Source of the DNA: Pyropia yezoensis
Lineage: Eukaryota; Rhodophyta; Bangiophyceae; Bangiales; Bangiaceae
DNA: 64,000 nt
Direction of reading: 5' to 3'
Assembly (NCBI GenBank): GCA_009829735.1
Contig: CM020618.1
Coordinates: 32,092,894-32,156,893 of the forward strand
The number at the start of each line of letters is the position of its first letter. Within the stretch, counting starts at the first letter, position 1. The position numbers and the translations under genes were made by a program. The notes beneath the pieces were generated by a model. That model searched no databases. It was given only the letters and a program-made list of their open reading frames with translations, and was not told the DNA's origin. Below, piece after piece: positions 22,035-30,840 of the stretch.

Positions 22035-23471
22035 TCACAGCTCCTCATCAATGCCTGACCGGAGGGAGCCGTCCCCCCCCACGGCCGCCCACGCCATGCG
22101 CGGGGTGGTAAACGCGGCGGCCATGCCGCCGGTGCGGCCAATGAGCACCAGCCCGCCGCACCCGCCGCCTGTCTTTTCCGCCATGGTCGCTAGCGCGCCG
22201 CGGGCGGCCGCCGCCTCGGCGCGGCCGTCCCCAACTCTACCCCCACCCCCACCGCCACCGCCATCACCGCGGCCGTCGCGGCCACTGCCAATGCCATCCC
22301 CATCGCCGCCGCCGCCACCGCCGCCGCCTCCACCACCGCTACCGCCGCCGCCGCCGCCGCCGTTGACACCACTTTCAAGGCGCCAGAGCGCCAGCCGCGC
22401 GAGCGTGACGAGCGTGATGGACTCCCCATGGCCAGTCGTGGACACCCCCCCCGCCGCGGCGTCGGCATACGCGCCGGCGCCGACGAGCGGCGAGTCCCCC
22501 ACCCGCCCGACCCGCTTGGCGGTGATGCCCCCCGTCGACGTGGCGGCCGCCACGGTGGTGCCGTAGAGCACCACCGCCCCCACCGTGTCGTGACCCGACG
22601 CAGGGGGGGGCCCGCGGGGGCGCGCGGCGGGGGGGGAGCGCCTGCCGGCGCCTCCCCCGTTGGCGTCGCCCCCCTCTCCCCCGTCACCCCCACCCCCACC
22701 CCCACGCCCCGCCGCCTTGACGCCGTTGAAGAGGGTGTCCACCACCGCCGGGAACTGGCGGTAGCGCTCCCACTCGGCCACCGCGGCGGGCGACACGAGC
22801 GCCCGCCGGGCGTCGTCGACGCCCATCGCCACCCCCCGTTCGCGCGCGTACGCGTCGGCCCCCCCCCCCACCAGCAGCGTGTGCGGTGTTTCCTCCGCCA
22901 CCGCCCGCGCCAACGACACTGGGTGCGCGACGGTGGCGACAGCGGCAACGGCGCCCGCGGCGAGCGGCTCGCCCGGCGTCGACACCATCAGCAGCGCGTC
23001 GCACTCGACGGCGCCCGCCGCGTTGAGCACCGAGCCGGTGCCCGCGTCAAAGGCCGGGTCTGCCTCCAGAACCCGCACCGCCGCCTCCACCGCGTCGGCT
23101 GCAACGGTGGCCGCACTGGGGGGGGGGGTGCCGCCGCCGCCGCCGGCGCGACGGCGGTGCCCCGTCGCGCCGACCGTGGCCGCGCCCGCGGAGGCGGCGG
23201 CAGCGCCCGCGTCGTGGCCGCCGTCTGCGGGCGCCACTGCGCCTGCCGCCGGGGCAGCGGCCGCGGCGGCCGCAGCCGCAGCGGCCTCGGCGGCGGCGGC
23301 GGCGGTTAACACCGCGTGCGCGGCGGCCGCCGCGCGGCGCACGCCGGCCAGGGTGGCGGCCGTGGCGGCGGCGGGGATGGCCCACGCGCCGCCGTGGACA
23401 ATGACCCGGATGAGAGGCGGGGGCGGCGGCGGGGCGGCCGCCGCCTCGGCGGCGGAAAGGGGAGGGGGCAT
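22035..23471 (-). CDS. Isoaspartyl peptidase / L-asparaginase (plant-type, Ntn hydrolase)
   Basis: 478 residues from an ATG in good context. The family hydrolyses L-asparagine and beta-aspartyl dipeptides after self-cleavage at a Thr. Visible are the N-terminal HGGAWAIP (26-33), the NAAGAVECDALLM segment before the alpha-subunit core, the nucleophile Thr296 in HDTVGAV, the STGGI and GRVGDSPLVGAGAYAD substrate-binding loops (312-336), and a C-terminal GID. Closest in pattern to the ASRGL1 branch; Asp before Thr296 is as in aspartylglucosaminidase. Usual length is about 310-330. The excess is Ala-rich sequence (50-120) and two Gly-rich insertions, one just before the cleavage site (about 255-290) and one after the catalytic core (about 370-412). 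No targeting signal is evident. Probably functional if the insertions are loops. Confidence 0.85.
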   Translation of the reverse strand: MPPPLSAAEAAAAPPPPPPLIRVIVHGGAWAIPAAATAATLAGVRRAAAAAHAVLTAAAAAEAAAAAAAAAAAPAAGAVAPADGGHDAGAAAASAGAATVGATGHRRRAGGGGGTPPPSAATVAADAVEAAVRVLEADPAFDAGTGSVLNAAGAVECDALLMVSTPGEPLAAGAVAAVATVAHPVSLARAVAEETPHTLLVGGGADAYARERGVAMGVDDARRALVSPAAVAEWERYRQFPAVVDTLFNGVKAAGRGGGGGGDGGEGGDANGGGAGRRSPPAARPRGPPPASGHDTVGAVVLYGTTVAAATSTGGITAKRVGRVGDSPLVGAGAYADAAAGGVSTTGHGESITLVTLARLALWRLESGVNGGGGGGGSGGGGGGGGGGGDGDGIGSGRDGRGDGGGGGGGGRVGDGRAEAAAARGALATMAEKTGGGCGGLVLIGRTGGMAAAFTTPRMAWAAVGGDGSLRSGIDEEL

Positions 23472-24030
23472 GACCGGCCGCGGGCAGTCCCCCCCCCCCC
23501 AGTCCCCCCCCCCCCTTCTCCCCCGGCCGCACGCCCGACCGCCCGAGCTGCCGCCCTGCCGTCCGCGGCGGCGGCGGCGCCAAGCGGCGAGACGCGATGG
23601 CAGCAGCCGAGAGGATGGACAAGAGAGGGCGTGGGGGGCGCGGGTGGGCGGTACGCGCGACGGGGGCGCGCGGTGGGAGGGGAACGGTAGTCAGGGACGG
23701 GGGAAACACGAGGCGACGGGGAGGTGGTGGGTGGGGCAGGAAGCGTCACGAGGGGCAAAAGTGGGAGGGGGGGGGTTGGTGGAAGCAGCGGGGCGGCTGC
23801 CACTGCAGCTGGGCAGATGGAGGAGTGTTGGTTGGTGGAAAGCTCTGGCTTGTCGGAGAGACTGGGCCGCGAGTTTGCCCACCGCTGCCGCCCTTGGCCC
23901 AGGCGCCCCCACCAGCCCGATCCCATCCGTGCACGTCCCTGCCCAGCGGATCACGGTCGCCAGGCCAGCTCCTCGGCACCACTGCCGCTGGCGCTGACGG
24001 CGTCGTCTCCCCTCTCCCCTCTCCCCCGCG
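23472..24030. other. Upstream region of the asparaginase gene
   Basis: C-rich then mixed sequence up to the terminal inverted repeat at 24031. No TATA box or gene is visible. Confidence 0.4.
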
Positions 24031-24947
24031 CAGTGGGTCTTGACCCATGTACATAGAATTCCGCGCATCGGGCCCGCATCTACGAAACACGTTTTTGCAT
24101 GGTGGCCCCTGTGGCCTCTGGAGGGCGAAAATCGCGCATAAAAGGTGCGCGAGCACCACCACGAGCTGGGAGGTTCTTTTTTCCTCTTCGTTTCTTGCCT
24201 ACGACGACCAGGACGTGAAGGGCTACGTCCTCATGTAAGAAGTGAAGCTTGTTGTTCAGTACCGGCTGAGATAGCCCAAAACCAACACGTATTTGCAGTG
24301 GATTCTCGCATGGAACAATCCGAAATGCACATGTCCCGTGAGAGTCCAAACATCAGTGCGGAGCAATGTTCTGCAAACGCGCATCAACAATGCAGAATCA
24401 AACGAACACTCGATGCAAATTGGTGACCGTCAGCGCATCCTTTCACAAAGGGCGTGTCGTTTCAGACACGTTTCGCTGCGCACTGTCCGCAAACTGTGCC
24501 ACAACGGCGCTGACTAAGTGCACCAGGTCGACTACGCGGTGACCGCGCACACCCCGCGGCGACGCGGGCGAGGTCAAGCAGCGCTTCCCGCACGAACTGT
24601 GCAGACACGTGTATGCCTTGCGCCGACGGCCGGTGCAAGAGGTTGTGGAACGATGTAATCAGGTGGCCCACGGGTCATCAATGTGCATGCTTCCGGCAAG
24701 GGGCCGAAAAAAAAAACATGCATATGCACTCAGGGTGTTTTTTTCTGCTGGATGTGTGGCAGAATGCGCGCAGAATGTGGGGGAGTGTGCAATGCAAGTG
24801 TTTTTTATCGTCTCATGCGTGATCGTTCTCGAACTTGGAGCAGGGGTTCGCAGAGGGAACCGAGGTCGACGGAGACCCAAAACACGCTCTGGCACGTGCT
24901 CGCATTCGCATGCGCGAAATTCTAGGTACATGGATTAAGATCCACTG
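24031..24947. mobile_element. Non-autonomous DNA element with imperfect terminal inverted repeats
   Basis: A 917-bp segment starts CAGTGG and ends CCACTG. About 38 bases at each end are inverted copies with a handful of mismatches (they share CATGTAC, TAGAATT and CGCGCAT blocks), and weaker similarity continues inward to about 70 bp. The interior has markedly lower GC than the flanks, includes T runs, and has no transposase. The flanks show no convincing target duplication beyond CG, so the superfamily is unclear. It looks like a MITE-type or deleted transposon. Confidence 0.6.
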
Positions 24948-25448
24948 CGCCGCCGCCCCCGCCGCCGCCCTACCCCCACGCTGCCGCCCGCTCCCGCCCA
25001 CGCCGCCGCCCTCCCCCGCCCCCGCCTACCCCGACCACACTGCTTGCCACCACCGCCACCGCTGCGCCCGCCACCGCTGCTTGCCCCGCCCCCTTGTTTC
25101 TGCGGCGTCCGCCACGGCGCCGCTCCTTGTGCCTCCCCCGGCCGCGGCGACCGCGCGTGTGACGGTTGGGCGGGGAGCAGGTCGACAACGTTGCGGGCGG
25201 CGGGGGGGAGGGGGGCACGCCCGCGCACCGCCCACCCCACCCACAGCCGCTTCCCGCCGCGGGCAACGGCAGCGTGGCGCCCGCCGCCGCTGCCGCCCCG
25301 CTGGGTAGTGGGGAGGACCCGGCGGCAGCAGCGACGGCGGCGGCAGCGGCAGCGGCAGCGGCTGCAGCGGGTGCCGCAGTGTCGGGAGGCGGGCCGGGGG
25401 CGGCGGCAGCGGCAGTGGCGGCGGCAGCGCCGTCGGCAGCCACGGCGA

Positions 25449-25931
25449 TGGGATACGGGGCGGGGGTCGGCGCCCCGCCCCCCCCCCACCCCCCTCCTCG
25501 GTGGCCCGACGCGGCACCCGGCTGCTCGACGGACGGTGAGCGCTACTATGGGGACCCCCCGTCGCCCGTGCCGGGGCTCGAGCTCCACGCCACCGCCGGC
25601 CGCGCGCGGGCCTGCACGGTGCACCTGCCCGCGCACGCGGCGGGGACGCCCTTTTTCCTGCCCGTCGGCTCGCAGGCGAGCGTCAAGGGCGTGGCTCCCA
25701 CGCAGCTGGCCGGTCCCGCCGTGGACGCGCAGGGTGGTGCTGGGCCACACCGCCCACCTGGGCACCTGCCCAGTGGGCGCGGAGGTGGACGCGGTCGGCG
25801 GCCTGGGCGAGATGAGGCGCTGGCCGCGGGGCACCCCCACCGACAATGGGGGCTTCCAGCTGGTGTCCCTGTCGCGCGTTGTGGTGATGGCAGAGGAGGG
25901 GGTGACCAGCTCGCCCGCGCCGCCGGAGTAG
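25449..25931 (+). pseudogene. Queuine tRNA-ribosyltransferase (TGT) N-terminal fragment, frameshifted
   Basis: TGT swaps guanine-34 for queuine in GUN-anticodon tRNAs. From about 25574 one frame reads the family start (L-E-L-H-A-T-A-G-R-A-R-A), then PFFLPVGSQASVKG. Near 25730 the frame shifts, and the next frame continues with LGHTAHLG, the WPRGTPTDNGGFQ block (family TDSGGFQ, with the catalytic-region Asp kept and Ser changed to Asn) and EEGVT. It stops at 25931, where the family continues for over 200 residues with the zinc site. The left side is Ala/Pro-rich sequence. One frameshift plus loss of the C-terminal half make it a relic. Confidence 0.75.
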
Positions 25932-27633
25932 AGGCGGCCTGCGTGGGCGGCGGCCGCGTCGGTGTCGGCGGCTGGGGGGGCGCCGCCGCATACGGCCGTC
26001 GCGGCCACGGCCGTCGCGCACAGAGGTGGCGGCGCCAACGCCGCCGCTCCCCCACCCCCCCCCGTCAGCGGGACCGGCGGCCACGGCGGAGCCAATGGCG
26101 CCTGCCATGGCGGCGCCCGCATCGATCGCGTTGGCGGCGGCGAGGGCCGTGATGCCTGCGGTCGGGCGGTCGCCTGCGGGGATGCCTGCTGACGGCGGCG
26201 CTGTCGCTGCCGCGCCCCCCGTGGCCGTTTGATCTGTCGTCGCTGCAACAGTTGGGATACTGGCCGTTGCTCCGCCGTCGGCCGACGAGGCCGACGTCGA
26301 CACCGCGGCGTCGACGTCGACGGCCGCCGTCCCGACGGCCGCCAAAACATTTTGGTTTTATAGATGTGGAATTTTTGTATGTTTTTACTTTTTCCTCATG
26401 CCGTACAAGACACAAAGAAAATACGCGTCACACAGGGAGAAAGCCCGCGAGCTACTCTTTTTGGTGCGAGAGAGAGAAGAAGAAAAGGATGCAGAGCGTT
26501 CATACAGCAGCTGCTTTTTTTGAGTCCGTGCCCTGGACGTTCTCAGGCGCGAAATCGCTGGTAATTATCGTGACTGTCAGCCCCTCTTCCTGGGCCTTTT
26601 GGACGACTTCTCAGCTGCCGAGGGCGACGAGACTGAAGGTGGGGCGTCGCGGCCGCGCACCGATGGCGGTGGCCGACCACCTTGCGCGGCGCTCCTGCTG
26701 TCATTTAACGGTGGGCACGACCCTCCGGCGACCGTGGACCTTGTCCCACCGCGGCCCCTCTTCGAGGCGCTGCCACCTCTCCCCCTTCCCCTGCCCACCG
26801 CCGGACCTCCGCCAACTCCCTCCCCTCCCGTCCCCCGACTCACCGCCGGAACTCCACCACCCCGCCCCCTCCCCCCCCCACCTCCACCAATCGGGGCAGT
26901 ACCGCACATCCACCCCGTCCACGACGACGGGAAGACAGTGGCTACCGCCATGATCTGCTCGGCGGCGCCACTGGCCCCTGCCACCATGGCGCCATCGCCG
27001 CTTCCCGTCCTCCCGGCCTCGCCGCCCGTCGACGACGAGGCCCCGCCGTCCGCCACCGCGAAGGCCCCACCACCCTACACGGCGGGGGTCCCGCCGGTCG
27101 GCCGTGGCCGTGGGAGCCGCGGGGAGTGAGTGAGGAAGGTTGCTGTCGCGGGGCGAGCGCAGGGGACGGGGTGAGCGTGATGCGCCGCCGGTGAGCGGGT
27201 GAGGTGGGAACAGACGCCGGCCGCGGCGCCAGAAAAGCGCAGCGGCAAGTAACTGACTGTATCTCGGCCAGCGGCGGGCTTGCTCCGGGTGAGAGGGGCG
27301 CGGAGGTGGCTCTCTCTCTCCCTTTGTCAGCACAACAGACTGCCTGCTGCGCGTCCTGATGGCCTCCAGCGAGACAAATGCTCAAGACCGGCCAGCCTAC
27401 AAGGTACCATCCGGAAGAGGACACCACTGGCTACGTCCTGTATGGGTCAAGTGACCATGAGGGGCCTCTCCTCATCCAGTTATAGGCGCCAGTAGACACG
27501 GAGAGAGGGGGAAAAAACATTATCCCGATCGTCCGGCGCATTATTCTCTGCCTCAAGGTAAAAACCGCCCCTGTAAGGCGTTCCGATCATCACCTTCGCT
27601 TGTCATCTTTACAACCACCCACAGTACAAGTAA
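25932..27633. other. Spacer left of the tyrosine-recombinase retroelement
   Basis: Contains an AT-richer island at 26340-26600 and GC-rich sequence on either side. A minus-strand frame ending at 26577 has a basic KSSKRPRKRG-like C-terminus preceded by Gly/Arg-rich sequence. It lacks an ATG and any domain, so it is not called as a gene. Less GC-biased DNA at 27360-27633 leads into the retroelement end. Confidence 0.35.
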
Positions 27634-27662
27634 CCAGGGGTGTACGAGGGGAAAAGGCGCCA
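27634..27662 (+). repeat. B2 terminal repeat of the tyrosine-recombinase element
   Basis: A 29-bp sequence starting CCAGGGGTGTACGAGGGG and ending GGCGCCA. It matches B1 at 37850-37878 with one substitution. Its left edge is taken as the left end of the element. Confidence 0.8.
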
Positions 27663-27862
27663 GGAACGTGACTTTTATAATGTTTCCGTAAGTGGGCTAG
27701 GAAGGCGCCCCCCAGGGCCGCCAACTGACTGACCCGCTAAGCGAGTCGGCCCCACAGGAAGAAACAGAGAAGTAAAGGTACAGGCAGCATGAGAAGATGG
27801 GCGCATAAACCCTTGGGGTGCTGCAGCATGCAGCCTTGAGCGTTGAGGGGCGGGCGGGAAGG

Positions 27863-28305
27863 AAGCGCGAGGAGAAAGGACGCTGCCGGCCAGAGCGGCC
27901 GGCGGTGGTCCGTCCCCCGCCGCGGGTCTTAACCCGCGGCACGTCGCGCCGCCCCCGCGCCGGTGCCCCTTGCAGGGTGCCGGGGCGCCGGTGCGCGCAC
28001 GCGCATGCGGGGGCGCCGCTGCCAGACAGGAGTGGAAGCAGGAGGGCGAATTGCGGTGCACGCGCGCCGCTGGCGCGCGCACCGCGGTCGCCGCAGCTGC
28101 AGCGCCCACGCCGGCAGCAGCGCCGAGAGAGGAGAGGCAAACGCAGCAGCCAGAAGGAGGGGAGGGCCGCCGCGCAGAACGGGCGTGGCAGCCGGAAAGG
28201 AAGGGGGGAGACGCCCGGTGTGGCGCCAACGGGCGCGACCCCCCATCCCCGCCGTCGGCCACGCCCGACAGTGCGTGCGGCGAAAGCACGCACGGGCGAA
28301 GTGTC
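27863..28305 (+). repeat. A2 repeat, left part (split by chromovirus element 2)
   Basis: Collinear with A1 positions 42266-42708 with no indel and very few substitutions. The last five bases, GTGTC, are the target duplication created by element 2 (GGGTC in the unoccupied A1). Confidence 0.9.
28301..28305 (+). other. Target-site duplication GTGTC (left)
   Basis: Repeated at 37683-37687 immediately after the 3' LTR. The empty site in A1 (42704-42708) reads GGGTC once. Five bases is the usual size for Ty3/gypsy integrases. Confidence 0.9.
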
Positions 28306-28774
28306 TGTGGCAGTAGTGACCCCCAGGTAGGGGGGCAACACGTGCCATGCAAGGGGCGGCAGGCCACTAGCCTGATCCGTTCCTCCCCCTGCATTTGGGT
28401 CCATATTCCCTAAGTTTGGGATAGTTAGCTTAGTAGTAAATCCAACTTGGATTTGAGGGTTTTCTGCATTTATCGTCTTGAATTTTCGTGTGGCCCGGTG
28501 GGCAGGTGCTGGGGTGGGAGATTCTGAGTGGCGAGATTCTGAGTGGACCCTGGGGGGATAAGGGGAGGGACAGCGGGGCTTGGCCCTGCGTCCCCGTCCC
28601 GACCAAGAAACTGTTGGACCACACACCATCTTCTTGTTTGTCCGTGGGGGGTTTGCCCCACAACAGGGACAGAGTGTGTGCGACTTGCACTTCTTCCGGT
28701 TCCCCCGACACGGGAGGCAGCCCTGGCACACCGCCCCAACTTGGGTGCCGTGTGTGCTTGTGGTTTTTGCCACA
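28306..28774 (+). repeat. 5' LTR of element 2
   Basis: 469 bp with TGTGGCA and TGCCACA inverted ends. Identical to 37214-37682 except for one base near the left end. Contains a 16-bp direct duplication of the GAGATTCTGAGTGG type at about 28518-28545. Confidence 0.95.
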
Positions 28775-28776
28775 TT

Positions 28777-28794
28777 TGGTGGAGCAGCAGGGGA
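28777..28794 (+). promoter_or_regulatory. Primer binding site of element 2
   Basis: TGGTGGAGCAGCAGGGGA, two bases after the LTR. It is identical to the site of element 1 even though the two LTRs have no evident similarity, so both elements should be primed by the same tRNA. Confidence 0.9.
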
Positions 28795-28893
28795 TAGAGG
28801 TAAACTTTACCTCCGGGTGCACCCGGGTGTAGGGGGCCCTCTGTCTCAGAGGAACGGTGGTCTTGGACCGTGTCATACGGATCGTCAGCCAAC

Positions 28894-30840
28894 ATGGCTA
28901 GCTCGGACCCCCCGTCGTCCGGGGAGTACACGGGTGACGCACGTACTTCAGTGCCTTTGAATACTGGTGAGACACAGGTGGGTTTACCTGGGGTCGCAGA
29001 GGGACTAGAGGTCCCTCAAGCCAGCAGGACTGGAAGTGCGGGCGGGCAACAGGCCACCCCGACTCAGTCGGGAGTTCACTCGGGTGACACTTCTGATGTG
29101 GGTGGGCCGAAGTCTGGCCACCGTGTGGTATACTCAACGGGAACGTCCCAAGGGGTGAGGACTGTCCCCGCGGGTTCCACTCGGGCTGGAGCCAACTTTG
29201 GCTTGGAGCCGTCGCCAACTAGGCTTTCGGAGGACGGTGGACCTCCGTTGGTCGGCGATGGGCTCGCGCCCATGCCCCCGGTTGAGACCCCTGAGGAACG
29301 TGGTTACCCCTCAGGTGGACTCCCGGAGGCGGACCGAGACTCAACTGGAGTCGTCAATCCACTCCTCGCGGAAACTGTCCGTCGGGAGGCGACCAATGTG
29401 TTGCGGCAGACTTTGCCGGACCTGGTGGTCACGATGACGAATACTATTCTGAATCAGATTGTGGCGAGTTTGCCAGATGGCCTTAATGTCCAGACCGGAT
29501 TGGGGCTTTCGAGCCCACAGGCGCAGGGGGAATCTCTCCTGACGCCTACCTCGGGTCGCCCCGAACTGGGGGCGACACCTGTGACTCCCAACGAGGGAGC
29601 CACACCATACGCGGTGGGGCGTACGCCCTTCACGGGGGAGTTCCCCTCGGAAACGCCGGCGGCTACACCAAGCTCGCCGTACCAGACTACAGGCACTGAG
29701 AGTGGACTTACCCCAGTGCCACAGCGGCTGTTCCCTCAACGTGAGGTGCCGCCCAAGATTCAGGTAGCCAACCCGGTCTACCAGCGGATCTTTGACTGTG
29801 AGACCTACGCTCTCCACAACAAGTCGGTGGCGTATGGTCCTGACCAGGCCCGAGCTATGGGCCGTGCCAAGAAGAATGCACTTCATTCTTTTGGGCACAG
29901 AGCGGAGTGGGATGGAACTCCCCCCCTCCGTGTCTTTGAGTTCCTACGTCGTTTCACAAAAGCCTGTGACGACAATGCCATAAGTGAAGGCATGGCTTTT
30001 TACATGCTACAGGAGTTTACGAAGGGCGACCTACGGACAGAACTTATGTCCGTCATGCCCAGCTCCTCAAGTGGAGGCGCTGGGGAGGTGACGTCCTATT
30101 TGGAGCTCGTCAACTGGTTGTTGAGAGCCAAGGTTGATGAGGCAGCGTTGGCTTCTCAAGTCGAGGAGTTTACGCAAGCCCATCAGGAAGAGGCGGAGGA
30201 CGAGTTGTCCTTTGCGGAGCGAGTCCGTAAGCTCAACAATCTTTGTGGGTTTCTTCATCCACAAGCTGTGGTGAAGAGTCGGTTTGTGGAGGGACTCCAT
30301 TGGTCAGTCCGGATGGAGACCCGGGAGCATAACACTACCCGGGCGACCCTGGCCGAGTTGGCCAGGTTCGCCTATCGCAGAGGCGAGGCCTACCGCAAGT
30401 TGCGGGAGGAACAACGCCAGGAGCGTCAGGCCGAGTTGGCCAAGGAACGGGAGGAGGCGCGCCAAGCCAGAGAGTTGAGAGAGGCACGCCGAATCCTCAA
30501 GGAGAGGGTGGTAGCTGCCGTGGGAACTTCCCAGGGTACCTCTTCGTCTTCCCCAGTTGGGAAGACCCCTCCGGGGACTGACCATCGGTGTTGGAACTGC
30601 AACTCCGATGGACACTGGGCATATGACTGCCCCAAGTTGAGTAAACGCATCCAACAACTTGTTAGGAATGCGAGTAAGAAGTCGGCTACGAGCGAAGTAC
30701 GTTCACGCCGCGAGGGTGGGTCTCGACCGGTCGTCGCGGTCGCCACACCCTTGGCGGAGGAGGCGGACACGTCGTCCTCGGACTCGTCGTCTTCCTCCCC
30801 GCCCTCAGATTCGGACGCCAAGTCGGCGGGAAACGAATGA
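28894..30840 (+). CDS. gag: Gag of chromovirus element 2
   Basis: 648 residues from the ATG at 28894; the frame is open upstream to a GTG at 28870. The first third is Ser/Thr/Pro/Gly-rich. The capsid-like region (about 290-480) includes the YLELVNWLLRAK and LSFAERVRKLN helices typical of retrotransposon gag. A Lys/Arg/Glu coiled stretch and one CCHC knuckle (CWNCNSDGHWAYDC) follow, then an acidic Ser-rich tail ending in Gly-Asn-Glu. The stop overlaps the pol start as ATGA at 30837-30840. The frame is intact. Confidence 0.92.
   Translation: MASSDPPSSGEYTGDARTSVPLNTGETQVGLPGVAEGLEVPQASRTGSAGGQQATPTQSGVHSGDTSDVGGPKSGHRVVYSTGTSQGVRTVPAGSTRAGANFGLEPSPTRLSEDGGPPLVGDGLAPMPPVETPEERGYPSGGLPEADRDSTGVVNPLLAETVRREATNVLRQTLPDLVVTMTNTILNQIVASLPDGLNVQTGLGLSSPQAQGESLLTPTSGRPELGATPVTPNEGATPYAVGRTPFTGEFPSETPAATPSSPYQTTGTESGLTPVPQRLFPQREVPPKIQVANPVYQRIFDCETYALHNKSVAYGPDQARAMGRAKKNALHSFGHRAEWDGTPPLRVFEFLRRFTKACDDNAISEGMAFYMLQEFTKGDLRTELMSVMPSSSSGGAGEVTSYLELVNWLLRAKVDEAALASQVEEFTQAHQEEAEDELSFAERVRKLNNLCGFLHPQAVVKSRFVEGLHWSVRMETREHNTTRATLAELARFAYRRGEAYRKLREEQRQERQAELAKEREEARQARELREARRILKERVVAAVGTSQGTSSSSPVGKTPPGTDHRCWNCNSDGHWAYDCPKLSKRIQQLVRNASKKSATSEVRSRREGGSRPVVAVATPLAEEADTSSSDSSSSSPPSDSDAKSAGNE

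Noticed and set aside
24935-26350. Minus-strand 471-codon frame over the TGT fragment
   Set aside because: The recognisable enzyme sequence is on the plus strand.
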